A stretch of DNA of 64,000 bases from Rotaria macrura (lineage: Eukaryota; Rotifera; Eurotatoria; Philodinida; Philodinidae): assembly GCA_900239685.1 (NCBI GenBank), contig OENT01000018.1:124001-188000 (forward strand). The letters are read 5' to 3'. How positions within the stretch are numbered: the first letter of the stretch is position 1; each line of letters starts with the position of its first letter. This document shows, in pieces, positions 36,901-47,908 of this stretch. Below the pieces are notes generated by a model. That model worked only from the letters and a program-made list of their open reading frames with translations. It ran no database searches and was not told where the DNA came from. Both the position numbers and the translations under genes were made by a program.

Positions 36901-39900
36901 TGCGAAGCATTAATCAGAATGAAGCTTTGTTCTTGTTTTTACAAATAGATATGTATGTACTTATGTTTTATGTGTGACAACTCTCTCATTCATGTGTGCA
37001 AGTTTCAACTACGATACTGCCCGAGTAGAGAAAATCCTTCAAAAACGCGTTTAAGCGCGCGAAAATCGACAGAAAATCCAGGAGAGTGGACGTGTTTGGA
37101 TGGCAATCGACGTTCCCGATTGTGAGTGTAAAACGCTCATTTCCTCCATCTTCTTGTGCGTTTAATCGCGTTTTCAACCAGAAAACGCTTGTAAATCCAT
37201 AAAAAAAGAGAAATAGTGGTCGTCTTATTAATAATTCAGCACTGTTATTATGATCCCGTCATTGATAACGACTATGCGATAAACGGCTTCTATGACTCTT
37301 TTTTTATGGATTTACAAGCGTTGTTTTGGCCGAAAACGCGATTAAACGCACAAGAAGATGGGGGAAATTAGCGTTTTTCACTCACAATCTAGAACGCCGA
37401 TTGCCACCCAAACACGTCCACTTTTCTCGATTATCCGTCCATTTTTTCGGGCGCTTAAACGCGTTTTTGAAAAATTTTGTCTGCTTGAATGTAGCTGAAA
37501 CAATGTATCATGAATTCTGACAATGGTGATTACACATGAATCATGGTAAATATTTTATTACTTGGATTCATTGTTGAAATACTCATGATAAATATGAGAA
37601 TATGATTTTCCCGAAGTATAATATTATTCAACTTACAATTCCTAATGTATTCCAATCCAATAATTCACTCAAACGTTCGGTACGATTACGTAAAATAATA
37701 CGTTGTCGTCGTGTTAATTGTGAAAAATCAAACATATACTAATAAGAATATAGACATAGAAAAATTCCAAAAACAAAAATTTATCATCGAATTTATTTTC
37801 ATTCATGTATTTACTTGTGCAAGTTGTTGACATGATTCTTCAGCATTCTTATATCGTCTATCAACAACATAAATACCATATGTTTGTGGTTCACTGACAT
37901 GTTCTTCCATGAAACATCCGAAACCACTTAGATTTGTTGAAACACTCGGTACACCCATAACAGTACATTCAGCTGGTGTATAACCCCATGGTTCATAATA
38001 TGATGGAAATACACCCAAATGACAACCACGAACAAATTCTTCGTAATCGAGTGGTAAAAGAGGACTTGTTGAGCGTAAAAATTCAGGATGAAATATAACT
38101 TTGACTCGATCGCTACGTGCGTTAAACAATTGACAACGACGTAATGCATTTAAGATTGGATCATTTACATCATCACATACATTATGTGTGCAAATCGGTG
38201 GTAAGGTTGATCGCTACGAAAAATAAGAAATCATCTAAGACAACTGAAACAAGATCAGTTACTTGTGAAGCATAGATGCATTTTTTTAATTCAATCAGAT
38301 CACTTGGATATAAGATTTGATCTGGTTTTGGAAGGTTACCTCTGAAATACAGCAAAAAATCAAGCAAAATTAATATTTTTTGTTACATTAGAGCGTCTCA
38401 AAATGAATTGATTAGTTTCTATTTAAAACAAAACAAAACTACTGTTATGCATGTTTTAGATTAAGTTAAGAATGTAACCATGAAAAGAAAAATATAGCCA
38501 AACGTAAACCAACATTGATTCTTTACTTGTAGTTTTTAAGTAGGGATTAACCAGACGAAAGTCAACGGTGAAAGAATAGTTTCGAAAAAATTCTCACTAT
38601 TAAGACGAAGTATTTATGTTTTTGAATCATAAAATCATTGCAATAGAAATCATACATAAGTTCAAATTTCTTAGAGTAAGTTTAGATATTTCAAACACTT
38701 TTATCAATCGATAGCACAAATATGATGTAGCTTTTGTTGAATATTTCACGTAGGGTTTATTGTTTTAAATCTCTGAGATACGAGTTAATGTATTATACTA
38801 TGAAAATAGTAGCATCTTGCATCATCAGAGTTGCTTCCTGTTCGATATCGACCAACGTCTAACAAGTGACAATGACTAAACTAAATGTGATAGGATACTA
38901 AGAAACGACAACATTAATTTCAGAAGTAGAGAACTAAGGTTTAATATATCCATCATCTATGTCTTTTCTACTTTCAATATTTTCTGTTTTGACTATTCCT
39001 ACATCTTTTCGACTCGTCGCACTCAAATTGTATAAGAATCTCGTTGTATCTATTGAAAATTCTTTGTCTTTTCTTTTTTCATGCAGTCAGTATCCATCGA
39101 AGCAGGAAGGCAACTTTTGAATGGAATTATCAAAAATAACACAATTATTCAAGTTTAAACTTTGAACAAGTAATGAACTAGCAATCAAGACAAATATCCT
39201 GTTGAATAGACGAATGTTATCAATGTGTACACTATGATAAAACGAAGATTTTTATCAATAAATGTCAAGAATAGACGGGTAAGATACAACTTAACCTATT
39301 ACATACGATATGAGAAAAACAAACATGAATGTCACACAAATACACTTGACAAAATAGATCTTAAAATTGTCGAGTTCGCTGTCAAGTGTTTCAGTTAAAT
39401 CTATAGCTCAAAATAGTTCGCAAGTATAAACTTTAGGATAAAGAAACATAACGCTAAAGAAAATCTAAACAAGAAAAAATTGATTCTATTTATTAATAAT
39501 CATGCTCGTGCAATCTTCCAACTTTCAACGATATATCACATTAGTGGTAGAAATGTTCTATCTATTCATCATAATTAATCAACAATATCATGATCATAGA
39601 AATAGCTCAACGATGTATTGTATTTTATGTTTTTTTCTAATTCTAGAAATGACATCAATCATTTCAAAGAGGTTATTATAGAATATGAGTTAACCCCCCC
39701 CCCTTACAATAAAAGACCCCCTGGGTCTTCTATTATGTTCGAGCGTAAAACTTTTCCAGGCGGGTCTTCTATTAAGAACCTAATTTTTTCCCAATATTTA
39801 ATTAAAACAGTTTTCCAGAAAACTAAGGCGATTTTCAGGATTTCCATTAAGCTTTTAAAAGAGTCATTATAATTATGAACTCATTCTCTTAATATTTCCA

Positions 39901-42900
39901 GCTGAAAACCCTAAGAATCAAGTATATTTTCATGGAAAAACACTAATTAAAGTTCCCAATTAGCAAAAAATTAATTAATTAAAGAGGGATCTTCTATTAA
40001 GTCGGACAAACTTTTTCTCTAGGAGGGTCTTCTATTATGGGGGGGGGGTTAGTCTATTTACAGTTGTACAATATATTGTTAGATTAAAATGATCATTTAT
40101 ACTTTCTGCATATCTACAAAATTTAAAGTATTATAGAATAGAATAGATTTGATATTAAATTCACGATCAGACAAATGGATGAAGACCTTAATAATCCAAT
40201 AAGTGGTATCCCCAACGTTATATGACGTTCTCGAATGGTAATATACTTGTTAACTTCATTAAGTACCATCTATGTCAGGGCTTCATTGAGTTTCTGAAGA
40301 GCTCTTCCAACAACATTATATAGTCAACTAAGAACGAACTATATGACTCCAAATAATGTCGTTGAAGCACATCAAATGCGTCCTAATTATACGCACACGG
40401 TTTTTCTTATCAAATGAGCCATGACACAACAGTTTACTATATAAAGCGCTATTAGTAATCGACTCATTCAATGATCATATTTGTACGAATTCTATATGAA
40501 GCCATGTAATATGATGATTTACAATCCTTTAAGGATCTACATATCAAATTTAAATGTATTCTAAATTTCATCAAGATACTTTCGACTCATTTTTTGCAAT
40601 AAACAGCTGATGAGAATAGGTTAGTATAGTCGTCGATAACTATCATACCACATTCTATTGTATTCATTCATGCATTATAGATTTCGAAAAAAACGCTTGA
40701 TTGGCATAATTATATGCATGAGATTTTTAATATATTCAGCTAGTGACAGTTATTTTTCTTATCGTGAATGAATGGTAATTTTTAATAATTATCAAGTGAA
40801 AATCGGCGAAATTAAATTAGTTTTAAGATGTTCTAATTTCGTGGAAATACTTTCGAGTGTAGAAATGAAAAAAATAGTAATGGCTTGTATGACGGAGAAT
40901 CCAACTATTTGTTTTCTCTTTCAATAGTAACTCTATTGCTTTTATGATATGAAAAACGACTTATGACAAGATCTACGATGAATGAAGTCATAAATGACTA
41001 TCATGATACCACTTATGACTCGATATAGCTACAGATAGATATTGAAAGTTCAAGTATCATCAGAAACAAAGTCGAATCTCCTTTCTGCACCTGTGTCAAA
41101 CGATTAATTTCTAATAATAATGCTAAATCGGCGATCTAAATGGATTCATTGTAATAGAATACGAATAGACTTTTTTTTCATATTTAAAATTCACTAATAT
41201 TTAAGATTTTGTCAATTTAATGATATTGATCAAATTCAAGTATTACATTTATTATCATAATACAAAATAAGTCTTTTTACTATTTCTTCAATGATTTTAT
41301 TCATAATATCTATTAAAATTTTCAAACGAATCCTATTTAAACACAACACATCAACAATTAATAATTCACAACTATAGCTATCTACAAATGCTTCCTAATC
41401 AAACACATGCATTGCAAACATCATTCTAAGAAAATATGACTAATTATTATTTATATGTGATATGTGAAAAACAATACTACTCAAGTGCACTAGTTAATGA
41501 TTGAAAAAAAATACCTACATAGATTACAATGTGCCCATCATTATCAAAATTAATTTTATAAATATATTTGATAACGTTGATTAATTGAAACCAGTTGATG
41601 AATAGCGTTATAATCTTATTCAACTTTATCATGATGGTAATGAATTCGTAAGAAAATAAAACTGATTTTCAAGCATCAAACTTTTCTGCGTCAGTGTATG
41701 TGTACTCAATTTCGTGATAGACGTATGCAACAGAAATATTCACCTTAAATTATATTTCTCGCTTTGCTATTGTACAAGTTACGACTGTTTCTGTTCCGAG
41801 CTAAATATAGAGTCATACGCCAACTTAATTATCATAGAAGGTCACGATACATGATCAAGATCTTAGTTGACAACAAGCCTAGAACGATTCGCCATCGGTA
41901 TCATAATACTAATCTAACGTTCTTCAACTGTAATAATTTCAAAATAGGACCGTTGTTGCATGAGAATTTTTTGTCGAATTTTTTTTTACATTTATACGTC
42001 GAAGTTATCATCATAAAAATCTATCATACTTACTAAAAACAGACTTCGTTCTTTTCAACAGGCATTCGTCACTAGACCACGATACGTCTGGTATCTAGTA
42101 GTGATTTCAATTGCACATATTAGCATAAGTATGATTTAAACTTTAAAAATGAATTCGTTTTTGTAGCATGCATTGTCATACTTTGTTTTTGGATATGTAA
42201 TGTTATCTCGATAGTTTACTCTTTCTTTGTTTCTATTGTTCGCTGTGTGTTCTTATCTTATTTTTGCTCATGTCATTGTCAATGATAACTGATTGACTTG
42301 CACCTTAAGTTGATTTGGAAATGTACCGGATCATCTTTGACCCTCAGTTGGCAAAATTCTACGATTCTATGAGATATTTAGAAACTTTCTATTTGAAATC
42401 GACGATCATAATTTTGTTCGAATACGTTTGAAAGTTCGGAAAAATGAACTTACTTTAAGCAAATTTCATAAAGTCGTTTTCCAATATCGCTTTGAATATT
42501 TTGTACTGTATCTCGAAGCATTTTAGCAACAGATTGACCACGTAATGATTCTATATTGAAATTATTCGTTGGCGTTGGAAAGATCATAAACGCGACGATA
42601 GTTACATCAGAACCGGATGCCTTGAAAACACAAATAGAATGCGAATAGAAAATACAAACCAAAATTTCTTACTTTAAGCAGATAATTCAATCGAGCAAGA
42701 GACTCAATAAATAAATCTGCACCTTTATTTGAAAATTCATATCGACCAGCAATAAAAAAGTATAATGTTTTATCCAAATCAAAATCGTAGTGCCTAAATT
42801 TCGAAATAAAATTTTCAATTAAAATTGATGCCTAAATCAAAATTTGTTAGCATAAAAGAAAATTATGTCGCATAGCAATATCGTAGCTTGTTTTTTTCAG

Positions 42901-44352
42901 TAAATCTACCCGAGGAAATGTCCTTGTACGAAATTTGATATTCTTTTGTGCGATATAACTATTGGATCTAATGAATATGTGGAGCGTGGTTTACGTCGAT
43001 ACAATCGAATATTAAGTCCATTCGGTGTCAAAATATCTATACATAAAGAAATAAAAATTTACCCGTAAAAATGACCACGTACAAATGCATTGAGCTTCTC
43101 TTTATTTTGTGCATGTAGATTTTGAAATTCATGCAAGGCAGCAAATATTTGAACATTAAGCCCATTGGGCGTCAATATATCTGATAGCAAAATATGAAAT
43201 TATAACTGTAGCAGAATAATATTGAGCAGAAACATTTTTACCTGGTTTTTTATTTAATAAATATTCCGATTCGATACCGGTTATTTTCGATACTGTCGTA
43301 AATACATGTGCACATGATGCGGCAGCACGTTCGATACAATAACGATGATATATTTGGCGATCACCAGCCTCTTTATCAAGATTAAACTATGATGAAAAAT
43401 ATTGTTGGGAGACGACTTGAGACAAAAAAAGAAAAAAAAACATTCATACCTTGGCTAAATTATTATAAAAATCAGTTGCACCAGCACATAAATATCGTCC
43501 TAGAAGCGTTGCATGTGTTGTGAATATTAATCCACAATCATAGCCACGAAGACGTGTCATCACAAGACCAATACCGGTCAACCATTCATGAAAATGAGCA
43601 ATAACATAACTTTTTCGTATTCGTTGTACGTGTTCGATAAACTGAAGAATCGATAAAGAAACATTATTATGACATGATATCGTACACAGAACTATTCTCG
43701 TTTCAACTTACTGTGCCGATAAACCAAAAAACACAAAATCCAAATACGAGAGCATCGTTTGATTCTCGATCATGATACGGAATACCAATATGAGCATGTT
43801 GAAAAAAGTCACCTTTCCAACCGTCTAATCGATTTGATGCTGAACCAATATCAAACAAAACAACTTGTGGAAAACCTTCAATTAACCAATTGCCTGTTAC
43901 GACCTAGAATATGCTGCGTTCTTAGAGAAAACATGTTTTTTTGCCGATTCTATTCAACTTACATTAACACCGTAACGTCTCATCTCATTCACTGTTTCAC
44001 GTATAGCATCAATTTTCGATTCACTTACTTCAACTTCAGTTTTGACAAACGAGTCATTATAAGGACCCAAACATATATAATTGTTTCCATACTCTTTTTT
44101 TGTTATAGGTACTTTTGAGCGGATGACTGTATAAATTCCACCAACTGAAAATGTACGAGTCAATATAAACATACAAATAGTACAAGCGAAAATAGAAAAA
44201 CTTTCACCTTTGTTCGCTACTTCCCATGACACTTCTAATAGCCATTTGTTCATTAGTTCAGCTGTTTCGCCATTATCCAAACATTGTTCAAAGTGAATAC
44301 CTTGAAATGTTTTTAATGATTTTGCAGCACTTTTTATTTTTGAAATTGACAT
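33911..44352 (-). CDS. GYS1: Glycogen [starch] synthase (GT3)
   Basis: Transfers glucose from UDP-glucose to the non-reducing ends of glycogen in the cytosol. Minus-strand exons: 44352-44208, 44144-43963, 43903-43712, 43641-43450, 43386-43242, 43180-43063, 42793-42673, 42620-42454, 38341-38263, 38213-37815, 37738-37637, 35255-35184, 35137-35009, 34405-33911; 2538 nt, 845 residues (human GYS1 737). Motifs in order: [17 protein letters not shown] (nucleotide-sugar binding, about residues 39-55), [74 protein letters not shown], then [17 protein letters not shown] with the E-x7-E catalytic pair (about 521 and 529). The glucose-6-phosphate-sensing Arg helix [14 protein letters not shown] is intact (about 589-602). 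The C-terminal regulatory tail is Ser/Pro-rich and longer than in mammals. Start is the ATG at 44352; upstream only a TTG is in frame. An alternative exon lies at 42910-43036. Animals other than vertebrates usually have one GYS gene, so the symbol is nominal. Confidence 0.97.
35256..37636 (-). other. Large intron of glycogen synthase carrying a fold-back element
   Basis: 2381 nt between exons 37738-37637 and 35255-35184. It contains the 500-bp fold-back repeat at 37002-37501. The rest is AT-rich and without convincing open frames. Confidence 0.8.
37002..37501. mobile_element. Fold-back (MITE-like) element with ~205-bp arms
   Basis: Two arms in inverted orientation, about 37002-37207 and 37300-37501, separated by an unrelated centre of about 90 bp. 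Matching blocks include GTTTCAACTAC against GTTTCAGCTAC at the tips, TTCAAAAACGCGTTTAAGCG, CGTGTTTGG, TTCTTGTGCGTTTAATCGCG and AACGCTTGTAAATCCATAAA in both arms. The arms differ by scattered substitutions, so insertion is not recent. Both arms give a similar short open frame when read outward, a by-product of the palindrome. No certain target duplication. Confidence 0.75.
38342..42453 (-). other. Very large intron (4.1 kb) of glycogen synthase
   Basis: 4112 nt, by far the longest intron in the window. It starts after the exon at 42620-42454 with GTAAGTTC and ends at an ATTTCAG acceptor. It contains the C10/G10-bounded element at 39691-40051. I find no embedded gene on either strand; the open frames present are short, and those checked lack an ATG start. 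Confidence 0.8.
39691..40051. mobile_element. Inverted-repeat element bounded by C10 and G10 tracts
   Basis: 361 bp starting TAA followed by ten C and ending with ten G followed by TTA. Just inside, both ends carry the same unit facing each other: AATAAAAGACCC on the left and GGGTCTTCTATTATG on the right. The unit GGGTCTTCTATTA (or a one-base variant) occurs four times: about 39724, 39764, 39985 and 40026, all in one direction. The element is A/T-rich between the units. No open frame is meaningful and no clear target duplication is visible. Family unknown. Confidence 0.6.
42910..43036 (-). CDS. GYS1: Alternative, probably mutually exclusive exon of glycogen synthase
   Basis: A second copy of the exon at 43063-43180, lying between that exon and the next one (42793-42673). 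It is preceded by a proper acceptor (TATGTATAG) and followed by a donor (GTAGATT). It enters in phase 1 and leaves in phase 2, exactly like its neighbour, and encodes 41 complete codons without a stop. Its first nine residues (DILTPNGLN) and its end (FVQGHFLG) match the partner exon (FVRGHFYG). Over the nine identical residues four codons differ by synonymous changes only. The middle is different: [16 protein letters not shown] in place of [16 protein letters not shown]. The space to the partner exon is 26 nt, too short for normal splicing, and joining both would break the frame. The result would be a synthase isoform with another loop between the TPNGLN and GRYEFSNKG motifs. Confidence 0.8.
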
Positions 44353-44376
44353 ATTTTGTTTTTCGTTAGATATCAA

Positions 44377-45410
44377 TTAAATAATACATATAAATTATAT
44401 GCGATACGCACAGGTGAAATGTTAACCGACCGTCGATAAGATTGAAATCAAATGTTTGATTGAGAAAACAAGCAGAAATGAAACTGAAGATAATCGAATA
44501 TCTAGAGAGACAAAAAGAAAACAACTCACTGAAAAACAACAAAATATAAATAAACAACTATTATTTATTCAATCATTACTCGACTTCGGTTTACTGTAGG
44601 ACCATCCAATTATTTACAAACATCTTTTCTAGACATATACGTACAGTAAGAGTCGAGATAAATGTTGAGTACAAATGAGTGCATCCTATAATAACAAACT
44701 CAACTCAAGTGTCTCCAATTCGTTATAAAAATAATAGCAAACAAATTTCATCGAGCACGAAAACATAAGCGAACGATTCTGGCTCTCAGATCAGCATTTT
44801 TTCTGAAAAATATCCTTATTGAATGTAGATGGCGTTAGATATTGAACATATGTATTCATCATGGTTAGTGTTCTAGTTTTTCAAGTAGAGATCAGAAAAA
44901 AAAGATATCTATTGCGGTATTCTTGTTGTTTTTGAATGCATATATTAATTTCATCAGAGAGTATATCTAGCGAACGTAGAATGCATATTAGATTACTTTG
45001 TGTCACTCTGGCTAGAGTTTCACTCACTTACGACGTCAAAGAATCAATACTATAAAAGTTCAATATAAATATATAGATCGGTTTTTCGTACATTGGTTTG
45101 ATTGAAAAGTCAATGTTTTTCTGTAGACTAATGTTTAAATCATTGTAGCATATGAGTAGAATATCTGAAAGTCATTAATTAACTATTATATATGTGCATC
45201 ACTTTTATGTCTATAGTCATAGACAAAATGAATGCTTATAGGTAAATTGCTCGAAGGTTCAACAATATTTTTTGTATAATCTGTTGCTTGAGTGTGGTTC
45301 TATCAATTAGCTTTGTTTGTTTTTTCGATGACGTTTTTCTTTTGATATTTTATTTTTTTACATAAGATTGACTTTTGTACATGATAAATATAAACATACA
45401 GGTGAAACAT
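44377..45410. other. Intergenic stretch upstream of glycogen synthase
   Basis: About 1 kb between the glycogen synthase start and the 3' end of the receptor gene, both on minus. It should contain the synthase promoter. AT-rich; nothing else recognised. Confidence 0.6.
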
Positions 45411-46433
45411 TTAACTTGATATGTATAGACTTCGATATCGATACTTGACGACACGTTGAATTAAATTAAGAAATTCTGGACGATATTTTGGTGATGGTAA
45501 AACAAAAATAAACAAATTAATTATAAATGGAACCATTGAAAGAAAATAAGCCGTGAAATAAGCTGTATTTTGCCATTGTAACTTAATACAAGTTAAATAA
45601 AATGTAAATATGAGACGAGGCGTATTGAAAAGAACAAGAATATAACAACTGACAACTGTATATTTGTAAGTAAATACAACATTTTTCAAAGCAGTCCACA
45701 AAGAACGATTTTTATTTAATTTAAATTTATTTTTTGTTAGAGTCACAACCCATGCAATAGGTAACATCAAATTAATAAGATAAGGCAGTAAAAAATAATA
45801 TATATTAGTGACGCTATGATATATGACGAGTGAATGATTCGGTAATTTCATCGTACACCAATTTCGATTCGATGAGTAAATCACTTGACGATAAAATGGT
45901 TCATAAGATATACTCACGAAATGATACAGTATTAATATAGGTATGATCAATTTTGCTAATCGTTGACTGTGTAATTTATTAAATGAAATACCTTGATAGA
46001 TGACCATGGTTCGTTCCAATGTTGTACATGCAGTTAATGAATCATATAAAGCATGTACAGCGTTGCCAAGATATTCTAATATAAAACAACTTATGAGTCC
46101 ACTATTATTTTTCTCGATCAAGATATGAATAACAATAATTGTTAAACCGATTTGTCCAAATATTGAAATCCATAGACGATAGATTCCACTGCCCATCTCA
46201 TGTGTACTCGGTTGACAAAATGTCAAAATAGAAAATAGATTACATAAACTACCGAAAAACAGTACAAGAATTATTATAATGATTGGTATGTATTGAATTG
46301 AACATGATGCCATTTGTAATGATATGATGCCATAATATCTTGTAGTGAATTGACAAAGAGGCCCAAAAAAGCACTCTGAACATTGCGAGTGTATCGTAGA
46401 ATTTAAGAAACAAAAGTTTTCTTCCGTAAACAT
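45411..46433 (-). CDS. Seven-transmembrane receptor (GPCR-like) with N-terminal EGF-like remnant
   Basis: 340-codon open frame with seven hydrophobic segments: roughly residues 44-70, 84-106, 114-135, 162-182, 210-235, 257-280 and 295-318. The segment after TM3 has LERTMVIYQG, a likely counterpart of the DRY region of rhodopsin-like receptors. The first 32 residues contain CFLNSTIHSQCSECFFGPLCQF, the second half of an EGF-like domain, a layout I associate with lineage-expanded bdelloid receptors. The first half of the EGF domain would lie upstream; a possible acceptor (AAATTTAG) sits just before the ATG, so the true gene may have further 5' exons that I could not identify. Tail: short, basic (RVVKYRYRS). 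Ligand unknown; an orphan receptor. Confidence 0.75.
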   Translation of the reverse strand: MFTEENFCFLNSTIHSQCSECFFGPLCQFTTRYYGIISLQMASCSIQYIPIIIIILVLFFGSLCNLFSILTFCQPSTHEMGSGIYRLWISIFGQIGLTIIVIHILIEKNNSGLISCFILEYLGNAVHALYDSLTACTTLERTMVIYQGISFNKLHSQRLAKLIIPILILYHFVSISYEPFYRQVIYSSNRNWCTMKLPNHSLVIYHSVTNIYYFLLPYLINLMLPIAWVVTLTKNKFKLNKNRSLWTALKNVVFTYKYTVVSCYILVLFNTPRLIFTFYLTCIKLQWQNTAYFTAYFLSMVPFIINLFIFVLPSPKYRPEFLNLIQRVVKYRYRSLYISS

Positions 46434-47079
46434 TTTAGAAAGCTAAATTTTCTATTCCGAGAGTAGTTGTGTTTATGAAAAGGAAAGTAGTACGTCAGAA
46501 GGAAGAATTTTCATTTATAGAAATAGAATGGAAAAGAAACGCCTACGCACAAATCTCATAGGAGGAAAATATATCAGAAGAAAAAGAAAATGAGTGTTGA
46601 ATAATGGAACATGTAATATTTCTACGCAGTTGACTATGTCAAATATCTAAAGAGTTTTCAAAAAATTCTTATGTCGTTAATCTTCATTAATGAGAAAATG
46701 ATATCATCTATTCAAATCCGAAGAAAGATAGCCTTACGATGCCAAGAACATTAAACTACAACAGAGATATTATCTTAATTTGATAGATAATCAAAATTGT
46801 TGGAAGTGAATATACATTGTATAACCAATTTTCAAGAAAAAGAAATATCTGATACTTAGAGATGTCGCTAGAAATTTTACCATTATTGTTTTTAAAATAT
46901 TTGTCCATGTGTAGATCTACATGATAACCGTGAGTCTAAGATATTGATATATTCATATCAGTCTGAAATTATTCATTTGTAACAAGTCATAAAAAAGTAA
47001 TTCACTTCTCATCATATTCGGTTAGTCATGTTGGATTCGATAGAACTTGAATTTGTTCTATTGTTTCCTTAATTGAGTT
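46434..47079. other. Stretch upstream of the receptor gene
   Basis: AT-rich, holds the receptor promoter or unseen 5' exons. No further gene recognised. Confidence 0.5.
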
Positions 47080-47087
47080 CAAAGGAT

Positions 47088-47900
47088 TAGGGATGCAACG
47101 GTGACGATAACCGTAGTAACTGCTTACCGTCACTGTTTCACCGGTGTCCCCGGTCTTCACCGGTCACCGTCACCGGCTTCACCGGTCACTGTCACCGGTT
47201 TCAACGGTAGCCGTTACCGGTTTCACCAGGTACAGCTTCGGTAATAAACCGACTTCTCTTCATAGTGTGTTTAGTTATCGAATAATGCATTAAAGTAAAC
47301 TCCACTCTGAGATTCTAGTTGCTACCTAAAAACTTAGCCTAACACTATTAATACCGAGATTTAAAAATTTTCAGTGAGTTTTTTGAACTTTTCTTATAGA
47401 TCTATTGTAGGGATGTAACAACACCAATAATATTGGTGGTATTGGTATTGTATTACTCCTAATGTATTGGAAAGAAATATTGAACACAATGCTATTCATA
47501 TGCAAGTCAATTAAAACATTTGAACATATTCATGACGGATTCTAAATCTTTGTTCACGAACACTTTAGCTTTTATGCCTTATAGCTTGACTGACAGCCTA
47601 CTTTATTAGAAATTCTGATTGAAGGGAGGACTTCGCTATTTTTCGAGTACTAAGTAACTGGTTTCTAAAGAACCTCTCACCCCCTATCAAGTGTAATAGT
47701 GAGAATGAGCTAAATATGCATGCTGTACAAATGAAAGCGACCAATGAGACCGGTAAAAGAGGTAACAATGACCGGTGACACCGGTGACCGGTGAAGAACG
47801 GTGAAACCGGTGACGGTGACCGGTGAAGACTGGTGACACCGGTGACGGTGACCGGTAAAGACCGGTGAAACAGTGACGAACCGTTACCGTTGCATCCCTA
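47088..47900. mobile_element. Non-autonomous hAT transposon with perfect 8-bp target duplication
   Basis: 813 bp flanked by CAAAGGAT on both sides (47080-47087 and 47901-47908). Terminal inverted repeats begin TAGGGATGCAACGGTGACG on the left and TAGGGATGCAACGGTAACGG on the right (reverse complement). An 8-bp duplication and TAGGGATG ends are typical of hAT. Next to each end lie about 140 bp of tandemly varied CACCGGT(C)ACCG units, the two blocks in opposite orientation. The centre is unrelated AT-rich DNA that contains one more TAGGGATGTAACA at 47407. No transposase is encoded; an open frame over the right-hand block merely translates the repeats. The perfect target duplication suggests a fairly recent insertion. 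Confidence 0.9.
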
Positions 47901-47908
47901 CAAAGGAT

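Noticed and set aside
36986-37520. Two similar open frames on opposite strands (36986-37177 and 37326-37520) as a gene pair
   Set aside because: They are the two arms of one fold-back element read outward; similarity follows from the palindrome and neither has a gene context.
41764-42036. 90-codon frame inside the 4.1-kb intron as a nested gene
   Set aside because: It starts at TTG and has no recognisable motif or regulatory signals.
43759-44118. 119-codon plus-strand frame
   Set aside because: It lies opposite glycogen synthase exons 2 and 3 and is explained by them.
44353-44376. Extension of glycogen synthase N-terminus to 44376
   Set aside because: The frame is open but would start at TTG; the first ATG is at 44352, and the sequence aligns with known starts from there.
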